From Auanema rhodensis (Eukaryota > Nematoda > Chromadorea > Rhabditida > Rhabditidae), in the NCBI GenBank assembly GCA_964057225.1, contig OZ059895.1:10292001-10356000 (forward strand): a stretch of 64,000 bases of DNA, in the 5' to 3' direction. Made by a program: the position numbers and the translations under genes. The first letter of the stretch is position 1, and the number at the start of each line of letters is the position of its first letter. The notes under the pieces were generated by a model. That model did no database searches. It worked only from the letters and a program-made list of their open reading frames with translations, and was not told where the DNA came from. Shown piece after piece: positions 24,903 to 38,154 of the stretch.

Positions 24903-27900
24903 TGTGCTAACAAAATTTGTTATAGCTTTTCAATCAACTAATTCTTAGTTAAATGAGATGTAGCACGTACTTCTAGGACAGGAAATAAAATTTGTAGAAT
25001 ATTTAATTTTTCATAAAAATCAAACGAAATATCAAGTTGAACCCACCGCAAAACATGATTACTATGGATATATGCTTACAAAACCTAAATTATATTATCA
25101 AATAGTTAATTTTGAGTTGAATGAGATGTTGCATGTATTTCTAGGGCTAAAAATAAACATTTTAAAATTTTTAATTTTTCATAAAAATCGAACAAAATAG
25201 CAACTTGAGCCCGCCGGAAAATATGATTAATATGGTTCTGTGCTAACAAAATTTGTTTTACTTTTTTAATCAACTAATTCTCAGTTGAATGAGATGTAGC
25301 ACGTACTTCTAGGACAAGAAATAAAATTTTTAGAATATTTAATTTTTCATAAAAATCAAACGAAATAGCAAGTTGAACCCGCCGCAAAACATGATTACTA
25401 TGGATATATGCTTACAAAACCAAAATTATTTTATCAAACTGTCGATTTTCAGTTGAATAAGATGATGCACGTATTTCTAGGGCTAAAAATAAACATTTTA
25501 AAATTTTTAATTTTTCATAAAAATCGAACAAAATAGCAACTTGAGCCCGCCGGAAAATATGATTAATATGGTTCTGTGCTAACAAAATTTGTTATAGCTT
25601 TTCAATCAACTAATTTTTAGTTAAATGAGATGTAGCACGTACTTCTAGGACAGGAAATAAAATTTGTAGAATATTTAATTTTTCATAAAAATCAAACGAA
25701 ATATCAAGTTGAACCCACCGCAAAACATGATTACTATGGATATATGCTTACAAAACCTAATTTATATTATCAAATAGTTAATTTTGAGTTGAATGAGATG
25801 TTGCACGTATTTCTAGGGCTAAAAATAAACATTTTAAAAATTTTAATTTTTCATAAAAATCGAACAAAATAGCAACTTGAGCCCGCAGGAAAATATGATT
25901 AATATGGTTCTGTGCTAACAAAATTTGTTATACCTTTTCAAGCAACTAATTCTTAGTTAAATGAGATGTAGCACGTACTTCTAGGACAAGAAATAAAATT
26001 TGTAGAATATTTAATTTTTCATAAAAATCAAACGAAATATCAAGTTGAACCCACCGCAAAACATGATTACTATGGATATATGCTTACAAAACCTAATTCA
26101 TATCATCCAACAGTTCATTCTGAGTTAAGTGAAATGTTGCCCGTAATGTTAAGACTGAAAATAAAAGTAATACATTATTTAGTTTTTCTTAAAAATCGAA
26201 CAAAATAGCAACTTGAGCCCGCCGTAAAATATGATTAATATATTTCTCTGCTAACAAAATTTGTTTTCCTTTTTTAATCAACTAGTTCTTAGTCGAATGA
26301 GATGTAGCACGTACTTCTAGGACAAGAAATAAAATTTTTAGAATTTTTAAAAATTTCATAAAAATCAAACGAAATAGCAAGTTGAACCGGCCGCAAAACA
26401 TGATTACTATGGATATATGCTTACAAAACCTAATTTATATCATCTAACAGTTCATTCTGAGTTAAGTGAGATGTTGCCCGTAATGTTAAGACTGAAAATA
26501 AAAGTAATACATTATTTAGTTTTTCTTAAAAATCGAACAAAATAGCAACATAAGCCCGCCGGAAAATATGATTAATATGGTTCTGTGCTAACAAAATTTG
26601 TTTTACTTTTTTAATCAACTACTTCTTAGTCGAATGAGATGTAGCACGTACTTCTAGGACAAGAAATAAAATTTGTAGAATATTTAATTTTTCATAAAAA
26701 TCAAACGAAATATCAAGTTGAACCCACCGCAAAACATGATTACTATGGATATATGCTTACAAAACCTAATTCATATCATCTAACAGTTCATTTTGAGTTA
26801 AGTGAGATGTTGCCCGTAATGTTAAGACTGAAAATAAAAGTAATACATTATTTAGTTTTTCATAAAAATCGAACAAAATAGCAACTTAAGCCCGCCGGAA
26901 AATATGATTAATATGGTTCTGTGCTAACAAAATTTGTTATACCTTTTCAAGCAACTAATTCTTAGTTAAATGAGATGTAGCACGTACTTCTAGGACAAGA
27001 AATAAAATTTGTAGAATATTTAATTTTTCATAAAAATCAAACGAAATAGCAAGTTGAACCGGCCGCAAAACATGATTACTGTGGATATATGCTTACAAAA
27101 CCTAATTCATATCATCTAACAGTTCATTCTGAGTTAAGTGAGATGTTGCCCGTAATGTTAAGACTGAAAATAAAAGTAATACATTATTTAGTTTTTCTTA
27201 AAAATCGAACAAAATAGCAACTTGAGCCCGCCGTAAAATATGATTAATATATTTCTCTGCTAACAAAATTTGTTTTACTTTTTTAATCAACTACTTCTTA
27301 GTCGAATGAGATGTAGCACGTACTTCTAGGACAAGAAATAAAATTTTTAGAATTTTTAATTTTTCATAAAAATCAAACGAAATAGCAAGTTGAACCCACC
27401 GCAAAACATGATTACTATGGATATATGCTTACAAAACCTAATTCATATCATCTAACAGTTCATTTTGAGTTAAGTGAGATGTTGCCCGTAATGTTAAGAC
27501 TGAAAATAAAAGTAATACATTATTTAGTTTTTCATAAAAATCGAACAAAATAGCAACTTAAGCCCGCCGGAAAATATGATTAATATGGTTCTGTGCTAAC
27601 AAAATTTGTTATACCTTTTCAAGCAACTAATTCTTAGTTAAATGAGATGTAGCACGTACTTCTAGGACAAGAAATAAAATTTGTAGAATATTTAATTTTT
27701 CATAAAAATCAAACGAAATAGCAAGTTGAACCGGCCGCAAAACATGATTACTATGGATATATGCTTACAAAACCTAATTCATATCATCTAACAGTTCATT
27801 CTGAGTTAAGTAAGATGTTGCCCGTAATGTTAAGACTGAAAATAAAAGTAATACATTATTTAGTTTTTCTTAAAAATCGAACAAAATAGCAACTTAAGCC

Positions 27901-29285
27901 CGCCGGAAAATATGATTAATATGGTTCTGTGCTAACAAAATTTGTTATACCTTTTCAAGCAACTAATTCTTAGTTAAATGAGATGTAGCACGTACTTCTA
28001 GGACAAGAAATAAAATTTGTAGAATATTTAATTTTTCATAAAAATCAAACGAAATATCAAGTTGAACCCACCGCAAAACATGATTACTATGGATATATGC
28101 TTACAAAACCTAATTCATATCATCTAACAGTTCATTTTGAGTTAAGTGAGATGTTGCCCGTAATGTTAAGACTGAAAATAAAAGTAATACATTATTTAGT
28201 TTTTCTTAAAAATCGAACAAAATAGCAACTTAAGCCCGCCGGAAAATATGATTAATATGGTTCTGTGCTAACAAAATTTGTTATACCTTTTCAAGCAACT
28301 AATTCTTAGTTAAATGAGATGTAGCACGTACTTCTAGGACAAGAAATAAAATTTGTAGAATATTTAATTTTTCATAAAAATCAAACGAAATATCAAGTTG
28401 AACCCACCGCAAAACATGATTACTATGGATATATGCTTACAAAACCTAATTCATATCATCTAACAGTTCATTTTGAGTTAAGTGAGATGTTGCCCGTAAT
28501 GTTAAGACTGAAAATAAAAGTAATACATTATTTAGTTTTTCTTAAAAATCGAACAAAATAGCAACTTGAGCCCGCCGTAAAATATGATTAATATATTTCT
28601 CTGCTAACAAAATTTGTTTTACTTTTTTAATCAACTACTTCTTAGTCGAATGAGATGTAGCACGTACTTCTAGGACAAGAAATAAAATTTTTAGAATTTT
28701 TAATTTTTCATAAAAATCAAACGAAATAGCAAGTTGAACCGGCCGCAAAACATGATTACTATGGGTATATGCTTACAAAACCTAATTCATATCATCTAAC
28801 AGTTCATTCTGAGTTAAGTGAGATGTTGCCCGTAATGTTAAGACTGAAAATAAAAGTAATACATTATTTAGTTTTTCTTAAAAATCGAACAAAATAGCAA
28901 CTTAAGCCCGCCGGAAAATATGATTAATATGGTTCTGTGCTAACAAAATTTGTTTTACTTGTTTAATCAACTAATTCTCAGTTGAATGAGATGTAGCACG
29001 TACTTCTAGGACAAGAAATAAAATTTGTAGAATATTTAATTTTTCATAAAAATCAAACGAAATATCAAGTTGAACCGGCCGCAAAACATGATTACTATGG
29101 ATATATGCTTACAAAACCTAATTCATATCATCTAACAGTTCATTCTGAGTTAAGTGAGATGTTGCCCGTAATGTTAAGACTGAAAATAAAAGTAATACAT
29201 TATTTAGTTTTTCTTAAAAATTAAAACTTAAAAATCGAACAAAATAGCAACTTGAGCCCGCCGTAAAATATGATTAATATATTTC
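24903..29285 (+). repeat. Satellite zone: R, S, then a run of U dimers
   Basis: It starts with R, S, R (24.9-25.9 kb), followed from about 26.1 kb by near-continuous U dimers, many with 'cattttgag' or 'cattctgag' and 'acttaagcccgccgg'. Two U dimers (near 26861 and 27531) have 'tttcataaaaatcg' in place of the usual U 'tttcttaaaaatcg', which looks like a conversion tract from another type. The last U dimer carries a 14-bp insertion near 29220 ('ttaaaacttaaaa'). No gene is visible. Confidence 0.8.
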
Positions 29286-29772
29286 TCTGCTAACAAAATT
29301 TGTTTTACTTTTTTAATCAACTACTTCTTAGTCGAATGAGATGTAGCACGTACTTCTAGGACAAGAAATAAAATTTGTAGAATATTTAATTTTTCATAAA
29401 AATCAAACGAAATATCAAGTTGAACCGGCCGCAAAACATGATTACTATGGATATATGCTTTTCTTAAAAATTAAAACTTAAAAATCGAACAAAATAGCAA
29501 CTTGAGCCCGCCGTAAAATATGATTAATATATTTCTCTGCTAACAAAATTTGTTTTACTTTTTTAATCAACTACTTCTTAGTCGAATGAGATGTAGCACG
29601 TACTTCTAAATTTGTAGAATATTTAATTTTTCACAAAAATCAAACGAAATATCAAGTTGAACCGGCCGCAAAACATGATTACTATGGATATATGCTTTTC
29701 TTAAAAATTAAAACTTAAAAATCGAACAAAATAGCAACTTGAGCCCGCCGGAAAATATGATTAATATATTTC
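29286..29772 (+). repeat. Two compact dimers of 250 and 237 bp (B half mostly deleted)
   Basis: Unit starts are at 29286, 29536 and 29773. Each has a full A half, then jumps from 'atatgcttt' into 'tcttaaaaattaaaac', losing about 100 bp of the B half but keeping the 14-bp insertion seen in the preceding full-length U dimer. The second copy has a further 13-bp loss after 'cttcta' at 29608. The shared insertion shows that the compact form derives from its left neighbour and then duplicated. Confidence 0.85.
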
Positions 29773-30774
29773 TCTGCTAACAAAACTTGTTTTACTTTTT
29801 TAATCAACTAATTCTCAGTTGAATGAGATGTAGCACGTACTTCTAGGACAAGAAATAAAATTTTTAGAATATTTATTTTTTCATAAAAATCAAACGAAAT
29901 ATCAAGTTGAACCGGCCGCAAAACATGATTACTATGGATATATGCTTACAAAACCAAATTTTTATTATCAAACTGTCGATTTTCAGTTGCATAAGATGAT
30001 GCACGTATTTCTAGGGCTAAAAATAAACATTTTAAAACTTTTAATTTTTCATAAAAATTGAACAAAATAGCAACTTGAGCCCGCCGGAGAATATGATTAA
30101 TATATTTCTGTGCTAACAAAAATTGTTTTACTCTTTTTAATCAACTAATTCTCAGTTGAATGAGATGTAGCACGTACTTCTAGGACAAGAAATAAATTTT
30201 TTAGAATATTTATTTTTTCATAAAAATCAAACGAAATAGCAAGTTGAACCTGCCGCAAAACATGATTACTATGGATATATGCTTACAAAACCAAAATTAT
30301 ATTATCACATTGTCGCTTTTCAGTTGAATAAGATGATGCACGTATTTCTAGGGCTGAAAATAAACATTTTAAAATTTTTCATAAAAATCGAACAAAATAG
30401 CAACTTGAGCCCGCCGTAAAATATGATTAATATGGTTCTGTGCTAACAAAATTTGTTATAGCTTTTCAATCAACTAATTCTTAGTTAAATGAGATGTAGC
30501 ACGTACTTCTAGGACAGGAAATAAAATTTGTAGAATATTTAATTTTTCATAAAAATCAAACGAAATATCAAGTTGAACCCACCGCAAAACATGATTACTA
30601 TGGATATATGCTTACAAAACCTAATTTATATTATCAAATAGTTAATTTTGAGTTGAATGAGATGTTGCATGTATTTCTAAGGCTAAAAATAAACATTTTT
30701 AAAATTTTAATTTTTCATAAAAATCGAACAAAATAGCAACTTGAGCCCGCCGGAAAATATGATTAATATGGTTC
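29773..30774 (+). repeat. P-Q-R lead-in to HOR-C
   Basis: Three dimers, P (from 29773), Q (about 30.1 kb) and R (about 30.44 kb), the R being the 'gcatgtatttctaagg' form that always precedes U9. They look like the 3' end of a HOR-C copy whose front was replaced by the compact units. Confidence 0.75.
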
Positions 30775-33700
30775 TGTGCTAACAAAATTTGTTTTACTCT
30801 TTTTAATAAACTAATTCTCAGTTGAATGAGATGTAGCACGTACTTCTAGGACAAGAAATAAAATTTTTAGAATATTTATTTTTTCATAAAAATCAAACGA
30901 AATAGCAAGTTGAACCCACCGCAAAACATGATTACTATGGATATATGCTTACAAAACCTAATTCATATCATCTAACAGTTCATTCTGAGTTGAGTGAGAT
31001 GTTGCCCGTAATGTTAAGACTGAAAAAAAAAGTAATACATTATTTAGTTTTTCTTAAAAATCGAACAAAATAGCAACTTGAGCCCGCCGGAAAATATGAT
31101 TAATATATTTCTCTGCTAACAAAACTTGTTTTACTTTTTTAATCAACTAATTCTCAGTTGAATGAGATGTAGCACGTACTTCTAGGACAAGGAATAAAAT
31201 TTTTAGAATATTTATTTTTTCATAAAAATCAAACGAAATATCAAGTTGAACCGGCCGCAAAACATGATTACTATGGATATATGCTTACAAAACCAAATTT
31301 TTATCATCAAACTGTCGATTTTCAGTTGCATAAGATGATGCACGTATTTCTAGGGCTAAAAATAAACATTTTAAAACTTTTAATTTTTCATAAAAATTGA
31401 ACAAAATAGCAACTTGAGCCCGCCGGAAAATATGATTAATATATTTCTCTGCTAACAAAACTTGTTTTACTTTTTTAATCAACTAATTCTCAGTTGAATG
31501 AGATGTAGCACGTACTTCTAGGACAAGAAATAAAATTTTTAGAATATTTATTTTTTCATAAAAATCAAACGAAATATCAAGTTGAACCGGCCGCAAAACA
31601 TGATTACTATGGATATATGCTTACAAAACCAAATTTTTATTATCAAACTGTCGATTTTCAGTTGCATAAGATGATGCACGTATTTCTAGGGCTAAAAATA
31701 AACATTTTAAAACTTTTAATTTTTCATAAAAATTGAACAAAATAGCAACTTGAGCCCGCCGGAAAATGTGATTAATATATTTCTCTGCTAACAAAACTTG
31801 TTTTACTTTTTTAATCAACTAATTCTCAGTTGAATGAGATGTAGCACGTACTTCTAGGACAAGAAATAAATTTTTTAGAATATTTATTTTTTCATAAAAA
31901 TCAAACGAAATAGCAAGTTGAACCTGCCGCAAAACATGATTACTATGGATATATGCTTACAAAACCAAAATTATATTATCACATTGTCGCTTTTCAGTTG
32001 AATAAGATGATGCACGTATTTCTAGGGCTGAAAATAAACATTTTAAAATTTTTCATAAAAATCGAACAAAATAGCAACTTGAGCCCGCCGGAAAATATGA
32101 TTAATATGGTTCTGTGCTAACAAAATTTGTTATAGCTTTTCAATCAACTAATTCTTAGTTAAATGAGATGTAGCACGTACTTCTAGGACAGGAAATAAAA
32201 TTTGTAGAATATTTAATTTTTCATAAAAATCAAACGAAATATCAAGTTGAACCCACCGCAAAACATGATTACTATGGATATATGCTTACAAAACCTAATT
32301 TATATTATCAAATAGTTAATTTTGAGTTGAATGAGATGTTGCATGTACTTCTAGGGCTAAAAATAAACATTTTAAAATTTTTAATTTTTCATAAAAATCG
32401 AACAAAATAGCAACTTGAGCCCGCCGGAAAATATGATTAATATGGTTCTGTGCTAACAAAATTTGTTTTACTTTTTTAATCAACTAATTCTCAGTTGAAT
32501 GAGATGTAGCACGTACTTCTAGGACAAGAAATAAAATTTTTAGAATATTTAATTTTTCATAAAAATCAAACGAAATAGCAAGTTGAACCCGCCGCAAAAC
32601 ATGATTACTATGGATATATGCTTACAAAACCAAAATTATTTTATCAAACTGTCGATTTTCAGTTGAATAAGATGATGCACGTATTTCTAGGGCTAAAAAT
32701 AAACATTTTAAAATTTTTAATTTTTCATAAAAATCGAACAAAATAGCAACTTGAGCCCGCCGTAAAATATGATTAATATATTTCTCTGCTAACAAAATTT
32801 GTTTTTACTTTTTTTATCAACTAATTTTCAGTTGAATGAGATGTAGCACGTACTTCTAGGACAAGAAATAAAATTTTTAGAATATTTCATTTTTCATAAA
32901 AATCAAACGAAATATCAAGTTGAACCCACCGCAAAACATGATTACTATGGATATATGCTTACAAAACCTAAATTATATTGTCAAATAGTAAATTTTGAGT
33001 TGAATGAGATGTTGCACGTATTTCTAGGGCTAAAAATAAACATTTTTAAAATTTTAATTTTTCATAAAAATCGAACAAAATAGCAACTTGAGCCCGCCGG
33101 AAAATATGATTAATATGGTTCTGTGCTAACAAAATTTGTTTTACTCTTTTTAATCAACTAATTCTCAGTTGAATGAGATGTAGAACGTACTTCTAGGACA
33201 AGAAATAAAATTTTTAGAATATTTATTTTTTCATAAAAATCAAACGAAATATCAAGTTGAACCCGCCGCAAAACATGATTACTATGGATATATGCTTACA
33301 AAACCTAATTCATATCATCTAACAGTTCATTCTGAGTTGAGTGAGATGTTGCCCGTAATGTTAAGACTGAAAATAAAAGTAATACATTATTTAGTTTTTC
33401 TTAAAAATCGAACAAAATAGCAACTTGAGCCTGCCGGAAAATATGATTAATATATTTCTCTGCTAACAAAACTTGTTTTACTTTTTTAATCAACTAATTC
33501 TCAGTTGAATGAGATGTAGCACGTACTTCTAGGACAAGAAATAAAATTTTTAGAATATTTATTTTTTCATAAAAATCAAACGAAATATCAAGTTGAACCG
33601 GCCGCAAAACATGATTACTATGGATATATGCTTACAAAACCAAATTTTTATCATCAAACTGTCGATTTTCAGTTGCATAAGATGATGCACGTATTTCTAG

Positions 33701-36142
33701 GGCTAAAAATAAACATTTTAAAACTTTTAATTTTTCATAAAAATTGAACAAAATAGCAACTTGAGCCCGCCGGAAAATATGATTAATATATTTCTCTGCT
33801 AACAAAACTTGTTTTACTTTTTTAATCAACTAATTCTCAGTTGAATGAGATGTAGCACGTACTTCTAGGACAAGAAATAAAATTTTTAGAATATTTATTT
33901 TTTCATAAAAATCAAACGAAATATCAAGTTGAACCGGCCGCAAAACATGATTACTATGGATATATGCTTACAAAACCAAATTTTTATCATCAAACTGTCG
34001 ATTTTCAGTTGCATAAGATGATGCACGTATTTCTAGGGCTAAAAATAAACATTTTAAAACTTTTAATTTTTCATAAAAATTGAACAAAATAGCAACTTGA
34101 GCCCGCCGGAAAATATGATTAATATATTTCTCTGCTAACAAAACTTGTTTTACTTTTTTAATCAACTAATTCTCAGTTGAATGAGATGTAGCACGTACTT
34201 CTAGGACAAGAAATAAAATTTTTAGAATATTTATTTTTTCATAAAAATCAAACGAAATATCAAGTTGAACCGGCCGCAAAACATGATTACTATGGATATA
34301 TGCTTACAAAACCAAATTTTTATTATCAAACTGTCCATTTTCAGTTGCATAAGATGACGCACGTATTTCTAGGGCTAAAAATAAACATTTTAAAACTTTT
34401 AATTTTTCATAAAAATTGAACAAAATAGCAACTTGAGCCCGCCGGAGAATATGATTAATATATTTCTGTGCTAACAAAAATTGTTTTACTCTTTTTAATC
34501 AACTAATTCTTAGTTAAATGAGATGTAGCACGTACTTCTAGGACAGGAAATAAAATTTGTAGAATATTTAATTTTTCATAAAAATCAAACGAAATATCAA
34601 GTTGAACCCACCGCAAAACATGATTACTATGGATATATGCTTACAAAACCTAATTTATATTATCAAATAGTTAATTTTGAGTTGAATGAGATGTTGCATG
34701 TACTTCTAGGGCTAAAAATAAACATTTTAAAATTTTTAATTTTTCATAAAAATCGAACAAAATAGCAACTTGAGCCCGCCGGAAAATATGATTAATATGG
34801 TTCTGTGCTAACAAAATTTGTTTTACTTTTTTAATCAACTAATTCTTAGTTGAATGAGATGTAGCACGTACTTCTAGGACAAGAAATAAAATTTTTAGAA
34901 TATTTAATTTTTCATAAAAATCAAACGAAATAGCAAGTTGAACCCGCCGCAAAACATGATTACTATGGATATATGCTTACAAAACCAAAATTATTTTATC
35001 AAACTGTCGATTTTCAGTTGAATAAGATGATGCACGTATTTCTAGGGCTAAAAATAAACATTTTAAAATTTTTAATTTTTCATAAAAATCGAACAAAATA
35101 GCAACTTGAGCCCGCCGGAGAATATGATTAATATATTTCTGTGCTAACAAAAATTGTTTTACTCTTTTTAATCAACTAATTCTCAGTTGAATGAGATGTA
35201 GCACGTACTTCTAGGACAAGAAATAAATTTTTTAGAATATTTAATTTTTCATAAAAATCAAACGAAATAGCAAGTTGAACCCGCCGCAAAACATGATTAC
35301 TATGGATATATGCTTACAAAACCAAAATTATTTTATCAAACTGTCGATTTTCAGTTGAATAAGATGATGCACGTATTTCTAGGGCTAAAAATAAACATTT
35401 TAAAATTTTTAATTTTTCATAAAAATCGAACAAAATAGCAACTTGAGCCCGCCGGAGAATATGATTAATATATTTCTGTGCTAACAAAAATTGTTTTACT
35501 CTTTTTAATCAACTAATTCTCAGTTGAATGAGATGTAGCACGTACTTCTAGGACAAGAAATAAATTTTTTAGAATATTTATTTTTTCATAAAAATCAAAC
35601 GAAATAGCAAGTTGAACCTGCCGCAAAACATGATTACTATGGATATATGCTTACAAAACCAAAATTATATTATCACATTGTCGCTTTTCAGTTGAATAAG
35701 ATGATGCACGTATTTCTAGGGCTGAAAATAAACATTTTAAAATTTTTCATAAAAATCGAACAAAATAGCAACTTGAGCCCGCCGGAAAATATGATTAATA
35801 TGGTTCTGTGCTAACAAAATTTGTTATAGCTTTTCAATCAACTAATTCTTAGTTAAATGAGATGTAGCACGTACTTCTAGGACAGGAAATAAAATTTGTA
35901 GAATATTTAATTTTTCATAAAAATCAAACGAAATATCAAGTTGAACCCACCGCAAAACATGATTACTATGGATATATGCTTACAAAACCTAATTTATATT
36001 ATCAAATAGTTAATTTTGAGTTGAATGAGATGTTGCATGTATTTCTAAGGCTAAAAATAAACATTTTTAAAATTTTAATTTTTCATAAAAATCGAACAAA
36101 ATAGCAACTTGAGCCCGCCGGAAAATATGATTAATATGGTTC
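30775..36142 (+). repeat. HOR-C copy 1: 16 dimers, 5368 bp
   Basis: Dimer order U9 P P Q R S T U P P P' R S S Q R. U9 mark (nine A) at 31023; private mark 'gtagaacg' in the A half of the U unit at 33181. The R before S reads 'gcatgtacttctaggg' and the R before the next U9 reads 'gcatgtatttctaagg'. Relative to the 12-dimer form it has extra P', R, S, S units in its second half. Landmarks in the first half recur 7380 bases later. Confidence 0.82.
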
Positions 36143-38154
36143 TGTGCTAACAAAATTTGTTTTACTCTTTTTAATCAACTAATTCTCAGTTGAATGAGAT
36201 GTAGCACGTACTTCTAGGACAAGAAATAAAATTTTTAGAATATTTATTTTTTCATAAAAATCAAACGAAATAGCAAGTTGAACCCACCGCAAAACATGAT
36301 TACTATGGATATATGCTTACAAAACCTAATTCATATCATCTAACAGTTCATTCTGAGTTGAGTGAGATGTTGCCCGTAATGTTAAGACTGAAAAAAAAAG
36401 TAATACATTATTTAGTTTTTCTTAAAAATCGAACAAAATAGCAACTTGAGCCCGCCGGAAAATATGATTAATATATTTCTCTGCTAACAAAACTTGTTTT
36501 ACTTTTTTAATCAACTAATTCTCAGTTGAATGAGATGTAGCACGTACTTCTAGGACAAGGAATAAAATTTTTAGAATATTTATTTTTTCATAAAAATCAA
36601 ACGAAATATCAAGTTGAACCGGCCGCAAAACATGATTACTATGGATATATGCTTACAAAACCAAATTTTTATTATCAAACTGTCGATTTTCAGTTGCATA
36701 AGATGATGCACGTATTTCTAGGGCTAAAAATAAACATTTTAAAACTTTTAATTTTTCATAAAAATTGAACAAAATAGCAACTTGAGCCCGCCGGAGAATA
36801 TGATTAATATATTTCTGTGCTAACAAAAATTGTTTTACTCTTTTTAATCAACTAATTCTTAGTTAAATGAGATGTAGCACGTACTTCTAGGACAGGAAAT
36901 AAAATTTGTAGAATATTTAATTTTTCATAAAAATCAAACGAAATATCAAGTTGAACCCACCGCAAAACATGATTACTATGGATATATGCTTACAAAACCT
37001 AATTTATATTATCAAATAGTTAATTTTGAGTTGAATGAGATGTTGCATGTACTTCTAGGGCTAAAAATAAACATTTTAAAATTTTTAATTTTTCATAAAA
37101 ATCGAACAAAATAGCAACTTGAGCCCGCCGGAAAATATGATTAATATGGTTCTGTGCTAACAAAATTTGTTTTACTTTTTTAATCAACTAATTCTTAGTT
37201 GAATGAGATGTAGCACGTACTTCTAGGACAAGAAATAAAATTTTTAGAATATTTAATTTTTCATAAAAATCAAACGAAATAGCAAGTTGAACCCGCCGCA
37301 AAACATGATTACTATGGATATATGCTTACAAAACCAAAATTATTTTATCAAACTGTCGATTTTCAGTTGAATAAGATGATGCACGTATTTCTAGGGCTAA
37401 AAATAAACATTTTAAAATTTTTAATTTTTCATAAAAATCGAACAAAATAGCAACTTGAGCCCGCCGGAGAATATGATTAATATATTTCTGTGCTAACAAA
37501 AATTGTTTTACTCTTTTTAATCAACTAATTCTCAGTTGAATGAGATGTAGCACGTACTTCTAGGACAAGAAATAAATTTTTTAGAATATTTATTTTTTCA
37601 TAAAAATCAAACGAAATAGCAAGTTGAACCTGCCGCAAAACATGATTACTATGGATATATGCTTACAAAACCAAAATTATATTATCACATTGTCGCTTTT
37701 CAGTTGAATAAGATGATGCACGTATTTCTAGGGCTGAAAATAAACATTTTAAAATTTTTCATAAAAATCGAACAAAATAGCAACTTGAGCCCGCCGGAAA
37801 ATATGATTAATATGGTTCTGTGCTAACAAAATTTGTTATAGCTTTTCAATCAACTAATTCTTAGTTAAATGAGATGTAGCACGTACTTCTAGGACAGGAA
37901 ATAAAATTTGTAGAATATTTAATTTTTCATAAAAATCAAACGAAATATCAAGTTGAACCCACCGCAAAACATGATTACTATGGATATATGCTTACAAAAC
38001 CTAATTTATATTATCAAATAGTTAATTTTGAGTTGAATGAGATGTTGCATGTATTTCTAAGGCTAAAAATAAACATTTTTAAAATTTTAATTTTTCATAA
38101 AAATCGAACAAAATAGCAACTTGAGCCCGCCGGAAAATATGATTAATATGGTTC
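36143..38154 (+). repeat. HOR-C copy 2: contracted, 6 dimers, 2012 bp
   Basis: Dimer order U9 P R S Q R, with the U9 mark at 36391. It keeps the U9 opening and Q-R ending but lacks the central block (second P, Q, R, S, T, U, P, P), consistent with unequal crossover or deletion within the array. Confidence 0.82.
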
